This document shows positions 16,747 to 25,340 of a stretch of DNA of 64,000 nt, piece by piece. The DNA lies in NCBI RefSeq assembly GCF_003697815.1, contig NZ_RDQG01000018.1, positions 1 through 64,000 on the forward strand, written 5' to 3'. Each line of letters starts with the position of its first letter. The stretch's first letter is position 1. This DNA comes from Halalkalicoccus subterraneus (lineage in GTDB: Archaea > Halobacteriota > Halobacteria > Halobacteriales > Halalkalicoccaceae). The notes beneath the pieces are model-generated. The model was given only the letters and a program-made list of their open reading frames with translations, had not been told where the DNA came from and searched no databases. Made by a program: the position numbers and the translations under genes.

Positions 16747-18377
16747 TAGGCTTCGACCTCCGTTCGAGCGTGTTCGAGGACGGCATCGACCAGCCCGACG
16801 AAGGGCGGGCTCGCCCGGCCCGGCCGCGAGCGGAACTCGGGATGGAACTGCGTGCCGAGGAAGTACGGGTGGTCCTCGATCTCGAGGATCTCCATGCGGT
16901 TGTTGGCTCGCCCGGAGAAGGTGAGTCCCGCCGATTCCAGTCGCTCGATGTACTCCGGATTGACTTCGTAGCGGTGGCGGTGGCGCTCGGTGCACGAGGT
17001 CGCACCACCGTAGACCTCGCTTGCGAGGGTACTCGATTGAATATCGGTGTCGTGAGCGCCGAGCCGCATCGTCCCGCCCATGTCCTCGACCTCGTACTGT
17101 TCGGGCAGGATATCGATCACGGGGTGGTCGGTCTCGGCGTCGATCTCGGCCGAATGAGCGCCCTCGAGCCCGCAGACGTGCCGGGCGTAGTCGACGACCG
17201 CCATCTGAAAGCCCAGACAAAGCCCGAGGAAGGGAACCTCGTTCTCGCGAGCGTAGCGGATCGCCTCGAGCTTTCCTCGGGTGCCCCGCGAGCCGAACCC
17301 GCCGGGGACGACGATCCCGTCGGCCTCCTCCAGGCGCTCCTGATGGGCCGCGGCCATCTCGTCCGAATCGACCCATTGGATGTTGACCTCGACGTTTCGC
17401 TCCAGCCCGGCGTGTTTCAGCGCCTCGTGGATCGAGAGGTACGCGTCCTCGAGGGCGTACTTGCCCACGAGTGCGATCTCGATCTCCCGGTCGGCCTCCT
17501 GGGTGACCAGATCGCGCCACTCGTTTTTGCGCTCGCCCTCGGGCAGGGCCTCCTCGGCGAGTCCCAATCGCTCCATGACGTACTCGTCGAGCCCTTCCTC
17601 CTCGACCATCAGGGGCACCTGATAGATATCGGGCACGTCGGGGTTCGAGAACACCGCCTCGGTGGGGACGTCGCCGAACAGGGCGATCTTCTCCTTGGTT
17701 TCGGGTTCGAGGTGGTCGTCACACCGCCCGACGACGATGTCGGGCTGGAGGCCGATCGATCGCAGTTCCTTCACCGAGTGTTGGGTCGGCTTGGTCTTCT
17801 GTTCGCCGTTCTTCGAGTACGGGACGAGGGTGACGTGGGCGAAGAGGATGTCCTCATCGTCCTCCTCGTGGGCGAACTGGCGCAGGGCTTCGAGATACGG
17901 CATCCCCTCGATGTCGCCGACGGTTCCCCCGACCTCGATGAGACAGACGTCGGTGCCCTCGGCGGCTTCCCTGATTCGCCGTTTGATGTCGTCGGTGATG
18001 TGGGGGATGATCTGGACGGTCTCGCCCAGGTAGTCGCCCGAGCGTTCCTTCTCGATGACGTGCTGGTAGGTCTTGCCCGTCGTGACGTTATGATCGAACG
18101 TCATGTCGATGTCGAGAAAGCGCTCGTAGTTCCCCAGATCGAGGTCGACCTCGCCGCCGTCCTTCAACACGTATACTTCCCCGTGCTGGTAGGGGTTCAT
18201 CGTCCCGGCATCGACGTTCAGGTAGGGATCGATCTTCACCGCGGTCACCGAGAAGCCGGCGTTTTTCAACAGCCGGCCGGTGCTCGCGGCGGTGATCCCC
18301 TTTCCGAGGCCGCTCATCACGCCCCCAGTCACGAAAATGAACTTCCTCCCGAGGGAGGGATCGTAATCGGTCGGCAT
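16746..18377 (-). CDS. pyrG: CTP synthase
   Basis: 543 residues, full length. The N-terminal amidoligase domain starts [17 protein letters not shown] with the ATP-binding loop and the [13 protein letters not shown] motif; the C-terminal class I glutamine amidotransferase domain has the nucleophile in [12 protein letters not shown] and the His-Glu pair in [12 protein letters not shown]. It makes CTP from UTP, ATP and glutamine in the cytosol. A TTTTTTAT box lies 21-28 bases ahead of the ATG (18398-18405). It is the first gene of the pyrG-guaAB-DUF7126 unit, linking CTP and GMP supply. Confidence 0.97.
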   Translation of the reverse strand: MPTDYDPSLGRKFIFVTGGVMSGLGKGITAASTGRLLKNAGFSVTAVKIDPYLNVDAGTMNPYQHGEVYVLKDGGEVDLDLGNYERFLDIDMTFDHNVTTGKTYQHVIEKERSGDYLGETVQIIPHITDDIKRRIREAAEGTDVCLIEVGGTVGDIEGMPYLEALRQFAHEEDDEDILFAHVTLVPYSKNGEQKTKPTQHSVKELRSIGLQPDIVVGRCDDHLEPETKEKIALFGDVPTEAVFSNPDVPDIYQVPLMVEEEGLDEYVMERLGLAEEALPEGERKNEWRDLVTQEADREIEIALVGKYALEDAYLSIHEALKHAGLERNVEVNIQWVDSDEMAAAHQERLEEADGIVVPGGFGSRGTRGKLEAIRYARENEVPFLGLCLGFQMAVVDYARHVCGLEGAHSAEIDAETDHPVIDILPEQYEVEDMGGTMRLGAHDTDIQSSTLASEVYGGATSCTERHRHRYEVNPEYIERLESAGLTFSGRANNRMEILEIEDHPYFLGTQFHPEFRSRPGRASPPFVGLVDAVLEHARTEVEA

Positions 18378-18397
18378 ACTGACCCTGTGCGAAGGGG

Positions 18398-18405
18398 ATA
18401 AAAAA
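18398..18405 (-). promoter_or_regulatory. pyrG operon TATA box
   Basis: Minus strand TTTTTTAT followed by CC, 21-28 bases from the pyrG ATG, as expected for a leaderless archaeal promoter of the three-gene operon. Confidence 0.55.
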
Positions 18406-18424
18406 CCGTTTCGGAGCCGAGGGA

Positions 18425-18613
18425 CTGTGCCCTCGCCCCGTCGAAAACCTCCTCCATCTCATCGATTCCGAGAACGAACTCCGGGCCGAACTCGCCGGCC
18501 GGCATCCGGTAGCCCGGACCGACCTCGCCGTCGCGGGAAGACTCCCACTCCGCCTCCTCGGCGATCAGTCGTCAGTTGTAGCCGTACGAGTCGTGGGTGA
18601 GAAGCGTCACCAT
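18425..18613 (-). pseudogene. Probable decayed small gene with in-frame TGA
   Basis: In the 451-base gap between pyrG and the NmrA gene, the minus strand reads from an ATG at 18613 as MVTLLTHDSYGYN, then TGA (18574-18572), then on in the same frame as RLIAEEAEWESSRDGEVGPG and later [19 protein letters not shown] up to about 18425. The composition is that of a normal haloarchaeal protein on both sides of the stop. TGG to TGA at codon 14 would explain it (YNWRLIAEEA). I recognise no family. The remaining part of the gap (18614-18828) shows no gene I can support. Confidence 0.4.
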
Positions 18614-18828
18614 ACTCGGCGGGTTCGGTCGGTCGGCTGTTGAACGGCCGACCGGAAGGAGCGCCCGCCCCCTGGAACCGGTAACATCAACGTCACCCCG
18701 TTACACGAGCGTCGCCGAGCGGTTATGTGGTTCGGCAACGAATCAGGTAACGTCGTGATACCGACTCGAACCCCGATCCAACGACCGGCCGAACGGCGCG
18801 TGAATCGACTGACGACGGAGGACCGACG

Positions 18829-19734
18829 ATGAGCGATCCGAGATCGGTCCTCGTGACTGGCGCGACGGGCAACCAGGGCGGCGCGGTGGTCGACCACCTG
18901 CTCGCCGCCGGGGCCGAGTTCGACGTCCGCGGGCTCACTCGCGACGCCGACAGCGACGCGGCGAGCGAACTCGAGGAGCGGGGCGTGACGATGGTCGAGG
19001 GCGACCTGAACGAGCCCGAGACGCTCCGCGATCCCGTCGGCGACGCCGACGCCGTCTTCGCGGTCACGAACTTCTGGACGGAGGGATACGAGGGGCAGGT
19101 CCAGCAGGGAAAGAACCTCGCTGACGTCGCGAGCGAGGAGGGCGTCGAGCAGTTCGTCTTCAGCGGCGTCGCCAGCCACGATCAGGAAACCGGCGTCTCG
19201 CACTTCGATTCGGCCTGGGAGATCGACCAGTACGCCCAGGAGCTTGACCTCCCGCTGACGGTCCTCCAGCCGGTCTTCTTCCTCCAGAACCTCGAGGCGT
19301 TCGCCGAGGACGTCATGGAGGGGACCCTCGCGCTCCCCCTCGAGGAGGGCGTCCCCCTCCAGATGGTCGACGTCGACGACGTGGGTCACGCGGCAGCGGT
19401 CGCCCTCGAGCACCCCGAGGAGTTCGTCGGCGAGCGCTACGACCTCGCGGGCGACGAGGCGACCCTCGAGGAGACGGCCGCCGTGCTCTCGGAGGTCACC
19501 GGCCACGAGGTCGAGGCCGTCCACGTCCCGATCGAGGAGGCGTATGACTCCTTCGGCGAGGAGTTCACCGTCATGTGCGAGTGGTTCAACGAGGTCGGCT
19601 ACGACGCTCCGATCGACGACCTCCCCGAGACCTTCGGCTTCGAGTTCACCGGCCTCGAGGCGTACCTCCACGAGCACGGCTGGGAGGAAAAGGAGGGAAT
19701 GGCCTCGGTTCCCGGCTGGGTCAAGGCGCTCTGA
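18829..19734 (+). CDS. NmrA/HSCARG family NAD(P)-binding protein
   Basis: 301 residues. The N-terminal glycine motif VTGATGNQGG (residues 9-18) and RGLTRDADSDAA fit the NmrA-like atypical SDR family; further family features are FWTEGYEGQVQQGKNLAD, FVFSGVASHD and the MVDVDDVGHAA segment near residue 180. Such proteins bind NAD(P) and often act as redox sensors or quinone reductases rather than classical dehydrogenases. It overlaps the convergent hydrolase gene by 14 bases at the 3' end. Confidence 0.88.
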   Translation: MSDPRSVLVTGATGNQGGAVVDHLLAAGAEFDVRGLTRDADSDAASELEERGVTMVEGDLNEPETLRDPVGDADAVFAVTNFWTEGYEGQVQQGKNLADVASEEGVEQFVFSGVASHDQETGVSHFDSAWEIDQYAQELDLPLTVLQPVFFLQNLEAFAEDVMEGTLALPLEEGVPLQMVDVDDVGHAAAVALEHPEEFVGERYDLAGDEATLEETAAVLSEVTGHEVEAVHVPIEEAYDSFGEEFTVMCEWFNEVGYDAPIDDLPETFGFEFTGLEAYLHEHGWEEKEGMASVPGWVKAL

Positions 19735-20314
19735 GCCCGGCGAAAAAGTCCGCAACCGACCCCGCGATCCGCTCGTGTTTGCCGAGGAAGAAGTGATCCG
19801 CCGGAAGCTCTAGGAGCTGTGCTCCGCGTTCTCTGGCCGCTTCGACGATCGGCTCCCACTCGGTAGTCGTGTCCCGCGTCCCGTAGAGCACCTGCAGGGG
19901 ACAGTCGAGAGCCTCGACAGCGTCGACCACCTCGAGGTCGCCGCCCACCTGCGCGGCGGGCGCGAGCGCAGACACCCCAATCAACGGTTCCTCGACCGAT
20001 GCTGCGGCCAGCATCGCCATCGCGCCGCCGAAACTGTAGCCGAACACACCTATCGAATCGTACTCCCCGGCGGCCCACCGGATCGCGTTGCGTGCGTCCT
20101 CGCGCTCGCCGCGGCCCTCGTCCCACTCGCCGTAATCGAAGCGCAGGCAGGCGATCCCTCTCTTCCCCAGTGCCCCGCTTACTGCTTTCAGTCGGGGATC
20201 GCCCCGGTGTCCGCGCTGTTGGGGATGGGGCGGGCAGGCGACGACGACCGTGTCGCCCGCGCCGTCGAGCGTCCCGCGGACGTCCCGAGCGCCGGGGATC
20301 GCCACGTCGGTCAT
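19721..20314 (-). CDS. Small alpha/beta hydrolase
   Basis: 197 residues. Family features are a PPHPQQRG segment with the oxyanion-hole region, FDYGEWDEGRG, the nucleophile elbow GVFGYSFGGAMAML with the catalytic Ser, a strand ending in YGTRD (probable acid) and LPADHFFLGKHE with the catalytic His. It looks like the dienelactone hydrolase/serine esterase group; the substrate is unknown. It begins 52 bases from the divergent pspA gene and overlaps the NmrA gene at its 3' end. Confidence 0.82.
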   Translation of the reverse strand: MTDVAIPGARDVRGTLDGAGDTVVVACPPHPQQRGHRGDPRLKAVSGALGKRGIACLRFDYGEWDEGRGEREDARNAIRWAAGEYDSIGVFGYSFGGAMAMLAAASVEEPLIGVSALAPAAQVGGDLEVVDAVEALDCPLQVLYGTRDTTTEWEPIVEAARERGAQLLELPADHFFLGKHERIAGSVADFFAGLRAP

Positions 20315-20365
20315 ACGCCCCGTTCGGCGGGGATATTTTTAAGCACTGGGCCGCAATGACGGTCC

Positions 20366-21211
20366 ATGGGAATACTCTCGCGGATGTCGTACGTCATCCG
20401 GTCGAAGGTCAACACGGTCCTCAACCGGTCGGAGGACCCCCGTGAAACGCTCGATTACTCCTACGAGCAGATGCGCGACCGCCTGCAGGACGTCAAACAG
20501 GGGATCGCGGACCTCACGACCCAGAAGAAACGATTGGAGATGCAGAAACGCCGCCTCGAGGAGAACGTCGAGAAACACAACGAGCAGGCCCGCGAGGCCG
20601 TCGCGCAGGACCGCGACGATCTGGCCCGACAGGCCCTCGAGAAGAAGAAGACGAAGATGAGCCAGATCGAACAGCTGGAGGACCAGATCGCGGACCTCCA
20701 GAACAAACAGGAGAAGCTCGTCGAGCAGAAGAACGAACTCCAGAGCCGCATCGAGCAGTTCCGCACGAAAAAGGAGACGATGAAGGCCCAGTACGAGGCC
20801 AGCGAGGCCAGCGTCCGCGTTTCGGAAGCGATGACGGGCGCGGGCGACGAGATGGAGGACGTCTCGCGGGCCATCGAACGCGCAGAGGAGGACACCGAGG
20901 AGATGGAAGCCCGCTCGGAGGCGATGGACGAACTCCAGGACACCGGCGCCTTTGACGACGCGCTCTCGGACAAGGACAGTATCGACCGCGAGCTCGACGC
21001 CGGCCGGACCAATAGCGAGGTCGAGGCGGAACTCGAAACCCTGAAAGGCGAGATGGGCAAGGGAACCGCGACCGAGGGGAGCGAGGACGACACGGAGGCG
21101 GAGATGGACGTCGACGTCGAGGAGCGCGACGCCGAGGCCGACGTCGAGGAGGAGTTAGAATCGAACGAGATCGACGAGGAGCTAGAGGAGATCCGCGACG
21201 AGCAGCGGTAG
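20366..21211 (+). CDS. pspA: PspA/IM30 (Vipp1) family protein
   Basis: 281 residues. Residues 1-210 are the long coiled coil of the PspA family (LNRSEDPRETLDYSYEQMRD, then KQGIADLTTQKKRLE and regular Lys/Glu/Gln-rich heptads). The last ~70 residues are a very acidic tail (DDTEAEMDVDVEERDAEADV) adapted to high salt. PspA/Vipp1 proteins assemble on the inner face of the membrane, resemble ESCRT-III and respond to envelope stress or membrane remodelling. In haloarchaea they are associated with salt or metal stress. The ATG at 20366 gives the usual amphipathic MGILSRMSYVIRSKVN membrane-binding helix. Confidence 0.93.
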   Translation: MGILSRMSYVIRSKVNTVLNRSEDPRETLDYSYEQMRDRLQDVKQGIADLTTQKKRLEMQKRRLEENVEKHNEQAREAVAQDRDDLARQALEKKKTKMSQIEQLEDQIADLQNKQEKLVEQKNELQSRIEQFRTKKETMKAQYEASEASVRVSEAMTGAGDEMEDVSRAIERAEEDTEEMEARSEAMDELQDTGAFDDALSDKDSIDRELDAGRTNSEVEAELETLKGEMGKGTATEGSEDDTEAEMDVDVEERDAEADVEEELESNEIDEELEEIRDEQR

Positions 21212-21243
21212 TACACGGCGCCCGTTTTCGAACCGACGGACAG

Positions 21244-21738
21244 TTACTCCCCGATCACCCGTTCGAACAGCGCGAGCACCACGGAGTGTACCTCGACGAG
21301 CACGACGACGCTCGCGACGATGATCGCGACCTGAAGCGTCGAGGAGAGGAGCCCCAGCGAGACGATCAGGGTCGTCGCACACGCCGGCGCGTGGTTCGTG
21401 TTCGTCGCGATCATTCCCCAGCTCGTCAGGACGATCGAGCAGACGCCGCTGGCGGCGAGGCGCAGCCCGTCGGGGGAAAACGCCGCCGGCGTCGTCGTGA
21501 TCGCCACGCCGTTGGCGAGGAGGGTGTAGGCGACGAGACCGACGATCCCGCCGATGAGGTGGCTGCCGACGATTCTATACGTTCTGGTGCGCTCGCCGCG
21601 GCGATCGAACGCGAGAATGAACGCCGAGGGGCCGAGACTCGGGAAAACGAAGGGCTGGCCGCTCGCCCATGCAACGAGCCCGAGGACCGTAAAGAGGAAC
21701 CCCGCATAGAGGCTCGTCCCCAGTCGCCGTCGAACCAT
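21244..21738 (-). CDS. HPP family membrane protein
   Basis: 164 residues with four transmembrane helices. The segment PFVFPSLGPSAFIL is the conserved feature of the HPP family (with FPSLGPSA in the first loop), and NTNHAPACATTLIV is the family's second motif with the conserved HxP. HPP proteins are integral membrane proteins; a plastid/cyanobacterial member moves nitrite, but the role in archaea is not known. It converges with pspA and its start is 107 bases from the divergent paralogue island that begins at 21846. Confidence 0.85.
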   Translation of the reverse strand: MVRRRLGTSLYAGFLFTVLGLVAWASGQPFVFPSLGPSAFILAFDRRGERTRTYRIVGSHLIGGIVGLVAYTLLANGVAITTTPAAFSPDGLRLAASGVCSIVLTSWGMIATNTNHAPACATTLIVSLGLLSSTLQVAIIVASVVVLVEVHSVVLALFERVIGE

Positions 21739-21845
21739 ATCCGTCCTCCACCGTCGCGTCCTAAAACCCTGTCCAACCCGTCGGCAGTGCCCACAGCTCC
21801 GTAATCGGCAGATTGAGGTGTCGAACGCGTCTACGCGGATCCACT

Positions 21846-22868
21846 GTGAGTGACTCGGATGACCTCGTGCCGCCAGCGAACACGATGCGCGAGCGAACCG
21901 ACGAGAGCACGGTGAAGATCTGGTTTCTCATCACGGCCAATCGATGGCTCGTCACCGCCGTCCTCTCGGCCGTGATGGTCGCCATCTTCGTCGGGCTCTA
22001 CTTCCTCGGGCCGACCAACCTGCGGGGCGTTCTGAGTGCGTCGTCGGTCGGCAACGTCTTCGGCTCGGTGATCATCGCCGTCACCACCGGCGTCTCGCTC
22101 ATCCTGGCCATCGCCCAGCTCGTGTTGTCCGAGCAGATGGGGCCGCTCGGCGAGAAACAGGCCGAGATGCGCGACCAGATTGACTTTCGTAGCGATGTTG
22201 AGGACCGGATCGACGCCGCCGTCGGCCCCGCGACCCCCTCGGCGTTCCTCTCGGCGCTCATCGAGGCGGTCGACCGGCAGGCACGAGCGCTCGACGAGTC
22301 GCTCGCGGACGACGATGTCGAGGAACTGCACGCGTACGCCGACTCGCTCATCGACCACGGCAAGCGGGTCAGCGACCAACTCGAGAGCACCGAGTTCGGC
22401 TCCTTCGAGGTGATCCTGCCGGTGTTGAACTACAACTACTCATGGAAGATCGTCGCCGGCCGGAAGCTCTCGGCCAAACACGCCGACTCGATCACGGACG
22501 AGACCGCCGAGCACCTCGACGCGGTGGTCGAGGCGCTGCGGTTTTTCGCGCCCGCCCGCGAGTACTTCAAAATGCTGTACTTCCAGTGGGAGATAAACAA
22601 CATCGCGCGGGGCGTGCTGTACGCCTCGGTTCCGTCGCTCGCGCTTGCGGCCTACATGATCCTCGCGTTCGACGCGACCCTCATTACGGGATCGGTGCTC
22701 GGGCTCCCCTATCGCTATCTCGCCGTCGGCGTCATGTACTCCCTCGCGCTGTTGCCGTTTACGGTGGTGCTCGCCTACATCCTGCGGATCGTCACCGTCA
22801 CGAAACGGACCCTGGCGCTCGGGCCCTTCATCCTCCGGGAGACCAAACAGACGGGCGAGGTCGACTGA
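21846..22868 (+). CDS. Membrane protein of a four-member local paralogous family (copy A)
   Basis: 340 residues from a GTG at 21846, chosen because it matches the GTG-initiated N-terminus of copy D (xSDSDxLxPPxxTMRER). Topology: two N-terminal helices (about residues 32-52 and 62-92, the second ending in ILAIAQLVLSEQMGPLG), a long soluble helical region, and two C-terminal helices (about 245-270 and 285-312). Family motifs are NYNYSWK, FFAPAREYFKMLYFQWE and near the end YILRIVTV followed by RTLALGPFILRE. I recognise no named family. Four helices with a large central soluble part could be a channel or a sensor, which is speculation. Neighbouring copies are B, C and D. Confidence 0.75.
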   Translation: MSDSDDLVPPANTMRERTDESTVKIWFLITANRWLVTAVLSAVMVAIFVGLYFLGPTNLRGVLSASSVGNVFGSVIIAVTTGVSLILAIAQLVLSEQMGPLGEKQAEMRDQIDFRSDVEDRIDAAVGPATPSAFLSALIEAVDRQARALDESLADDDVEELHAYADSLIDHGKRVSDQLESTEFGSFEVILPVLNYNYSWKIVAGRKLSAKHADSITDETAEHLDAVVEALRFFAPAREYFKMLYFQWEINNIARGVLYASVPSLALAAYMILAFDATLITGSVLGLPYRYLAVGVMYSLALLPFTVVLAYILRIVTVTKRTLALGPFILRETKQTGEVD

Positions 22869-22877
22869 ACCGGATCG

Positions 22878-23891
22878 TCAGTGCTCGGTCACGTCCGTCA
22901 CGGCCGCCGTCCCCTCCTCGACTTCCTTGTTCGGGACCATCGGTCCGATCGAGGCCGTCCGTCGGGTGACCGTCGCCGAGCGAAGCACGAACGCCGAAAG
23001 CAGCGCCAGCGGCGAGAGCACCACGAGGATCAGCGGGATGATCACCTGTGGGGCGATCTCCGGCGAGATGGTCAGCCCGCCTGATTCACCGTACAGCAAG
23101 CCGGTGCTCAACGCCGCGAGGACCGCCGGGATTCCGAGGTAGGTGATCAGCCGTGAGAGCCGCGAGAGCTCCCGCTCCATGTACGTCGTCTTGAAGTGCG
23201 AGCGCGCGACGTTGAACAGCTGGAGGGTCTCGATCAGATCGGTCAGGGCCTCGTCGCTTTCCTCGTCGATCCCCTCCGCGTGTTCGTTCTGGAGGTAGCG
23301 TCCGGCGTAGATCTGCTGGGAGTCGTCGTAGTCGATCGTGAGCGAAACGGCTCGAAAGGTCCCGAAATCGGCGTCGTCGAGACGGTCGCGGGCTTCGCCG
23401 GCGGTCTCGGCGACGGTCCGTGCGTACTCGGAGATCTCCCGCTCGCGTTCGTTGTCCTCTGCGACCGTCTCCCCGAGGCGGATCGCCCGGTCTTCGACTG
23501 CACTCATCACCACTTCGAGCAGCGCGGTCGGTTCGGCGGGACTGGCGTGAACGTCCGCTTTCCGTGCGATGTCCTCGCGCAGTTCCATCACGCCGTCGAG
23601 ACGCTCGCGCAGTTGGCTGGCGGCGGCGAACTGCCGCGAGAGGATCAGCTGGTTGATCGTGATGACGATCGTGACGACGCTGAAGGTGCCCGCGACCATG
23701 CCGTTCGCGAGGCGATTGATCGAGTTCTCGTTCGTGAAGGCGATCACGTCGGTCGCGGTCAGTACCGCGAGGACGATGCCGCTGACGGCGAGGATCCCTG
23801 CCGCGATGAGAAACCGGTTCGCATCGAGGAGGACCCACCGCAGCAGTCCGCTCTCCGAGCCGGTCGCCGGTCCCGTTCGGTCCTCATCCAT
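22878..23891 (-). CDS. Membrane protein of the same local family, most divergent (copy B)
   Basis: 337 residues from the ATG at 23891. Same layout as copies A, C and D: two N-terminal helices with TINQLILSRQ in place of the QLVLSEQ motif, a soluble middle with DFGTFRAVSLTIDYDDSQQI where the others have NYSWK, an ARSHFKTTYMERELSRLSR helix and two C-terminal helices ending FVLRSATVTRRTASIGP. It has lost the terminal FILRE and continues with an acidic tail. It converges with copy A (9 bases between stops) and is divergent from copy C. Function unknown; its divergence suggests an older duplication or relaxed constraint. Confidence 0.72.
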   Translation of the reverse strand: MDEDRTGPATGSESGLLRWVLLDANRFLIAAGILAVSGIVLAVLTATDVIAFTNENSINRLANGMVAGTFSVVTIVITINQLILSRQFAAASQLRERLDGVMELREDIARKADVHASPAEPTALLEVVMSAVEDRAIRLGETVAEDNEREREISEYARTVAETAGEARDRLDDADFGTFRAVSLTIDYDDSQQIYAGRYLQNEHAEGIDEESDEALTDLIETLQLFNVARSHFKTTYMERELSRLSRLITYLGIPAVLAALSTGLLYGESGGLTISPEIAPQVIIPLILVVLSPLALLSAFVLRSATVTRRTASIGPMVPNKEVEEGTAAVTDVTEH

Positions 23892-24063
23892 CGCTCGGGC
23901 CTACTCACGTCCGGGGTAAAAAACGCCTCCCGGCAGTGGCGAACGTCGCCGGTCGCGGGCCAGCGGTTCCATGGCCTGCGGGTGGGAATACACCCGGGTC
24001 CCCGGATCGGGACGCTGAAGCGGATACCCCACCCTTTTGTAAGCACTCTCCTACCACATCGTC

Positions 24064-25092
24064 ATGAGCGACGAGCCGAGCGATACGATGCGCGAGCGCG
24101 CCGAGGGCAGCGGCCTCCGGCTGTGGGTGTTGATGCGGATGAACCGGTACGCGCTTGCGGGGGCGATCCTGCTCGGCGTGTTCGTCGCGATCGTCTCGCT
24201 GGGATTCGTCGGTCTGAACCCGCTGCGGATACTCTCAGTACAGGACCCCGACGCGATCCAGACGCTGTTCAGCTCGATGATCGGGCCGATCATCACGGGC
24301 GTGACGCTGGTGGCGACGATCGGGCAACTCGTGCTCTCACAGGAGCTCGGCGCGGTCGGCGACCAGCGCGAGCGCATGCAGGAGGCCATGGAGTTCCGCC
24401 GCGACATCGAGTCCAAAACTGACCAAGGTGTCAGCCCGCCCGAACCGTCGGCGTTCCTGCGCGAACTCGTTGCAGGGGTCGAGGACCACGCCGAACGGCT
24501 CCGCGAGGAGATGGCCGACGAACGCGACGAGGAGCTCAAAGAGCGAGTCACCGACTACGTCGACGCCCTCGACGAACACGCAGAAACAGTCCGCGAGGAG
24601 ATCGAGGACACCCAGTTCGGGACGTTCGACGTGCTCTGGGCCGCGCTCGATTTCAACTACTCCTGGAAGATCTTCCAGGCACGCCAGATCCGCACCGACC
24701 ACAGCGACTCGCTCTCCGAGGAGGCCGACGAGGCCCTCGACGACCTGATCGTCTCCCTGCAGTTCTTCGGGCCCGCCCGCGAGCACTTCAAGACGCTGTA
24801 CTTCCAACACGAGTTGATCGCCCTCTCGCGGTCACTGTTGTACGCCGGACCGCCGGCACTGGTCGTCGTCGCCGCGATGATCATGTACGTCGACCCGAGT
24901 TCCGTCTCGGGGACCGTCCTCGGGATCGATACCCTCACACTGTTGGTAGGCGGGGCGTTCGTCCTCACGCTCACGCCGTTCGTCCTGCTGATCAGCTACA
25001 TCCTCCGGATCGCGACCGTCGCCCAGCGGACGCTGGCGATGGGTCCGTTCATCCTCCGCGAGTCGAGCCGGGACGCCGAAAGCGACGTCTGA
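24064..25092 (+). CDS. Membrane protein of the same local family (copy C)
   Basis: 342 residues. N-terminus MSDEPSDTMRERAEGSG, first helix about 30-52, second about 66-92 ending TIGQLVLSQELGAVGDQRE, then the soluble region with PPEPSAFLRELVAGVEDHAE, DFNYSWKIFQARQIR and FFGPAREHFKTLYFQHELIA, and two C-terminal helices closing with YILRIATVAQRTLAMGPFIL. It is the closest to copy D by eye. A hairpin-capable CGGGTG/CACCCG pair lies in the gap in front of it. It is followed after 41 bases by the DUF4177-like gene on the same strand. Function unknown. Confidence 0.75.
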   Translation: MSDEPSDTMRERAEGSGLRLWVLMRMNRYALAGAILLGVFVAIVSLGFVGLNPLRILSVQDPDAIQTLFSSMIGPIITGVTLVATIGQLVLSQELGAVGDQRERMQEAMEFRRDIESKTDQGVSPPEPSAFLRELVAGVEDHAERLREEMADERDEELKERVTDYVDALDEHAETVREEIEDTQFGTFDVLWAALDFNYSWKIFQARQIRTDHSDSLSEEADEALDDLIVSLQFFGPAREHFKTLYFQHELIALSRSLLYAGPPALVVVAAMIMYVDPSSVSGTVLGIDTLTLLVGGAFVLTLTPFVLLISYILRIATVAQRTLAMGPFILRESSRDAESDV

Positions 25093-25133
25093 AACCCCAG
25101 GAGTTACCCCCGCCGGCTTCGATTCGAACACGG

Positions 25134-25340
25134 ATGACCGATGACAGCACCACGTGGGAGTTTCGAACGCTCGTCCCACCGCGGGAGGCGACCCAGAAGG
25201 AGGCGGACGACCCCGAGGCGGAGATGAACGAACTCGGTGCGGAGGGCTGGGCGTTCGCCGGAACGATCGACTACACCGGCGGCGGCACGAAGTTCCTGCT
25301 GTTCAAACGACCGCGCTCAGCCGGCGAGGACGGCGACTGA
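25134..25340 (+). CDS. DUF4177-like small protein
   Basis: 68 residues. The pattern WEFRTLVPPREATQKEADDP, then NELGAEGWAFAGTIDYTGGG and TKFLLFKRP matches the DUF4177 fold (two strands, a helix with LGxEGW, two strands). Members are small soluble proteins of unknown role. It lies between copies C and D of the membrane family, 41 bases after C and on the same strand; its stop abuts the stop of copy D. Whether it works with the membrane proteins is unknown, but it is the only non-family gene inside the island. Confidence 0.75.
   Translation: MTDDSTTWEFRTLVPPREATQKEADDPEAEMNELGAEGWAFAGTIDYTGGGTKFLLFKRPRSAGEDGD

Noticed and set aside
16770-18401. 543-residue open frame on the plus strand across pyrG
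   Set aside because: Antisense shadow of pyrG with repetitive Val/Leu/Asp composition; pyrG on the minus strand is certain.
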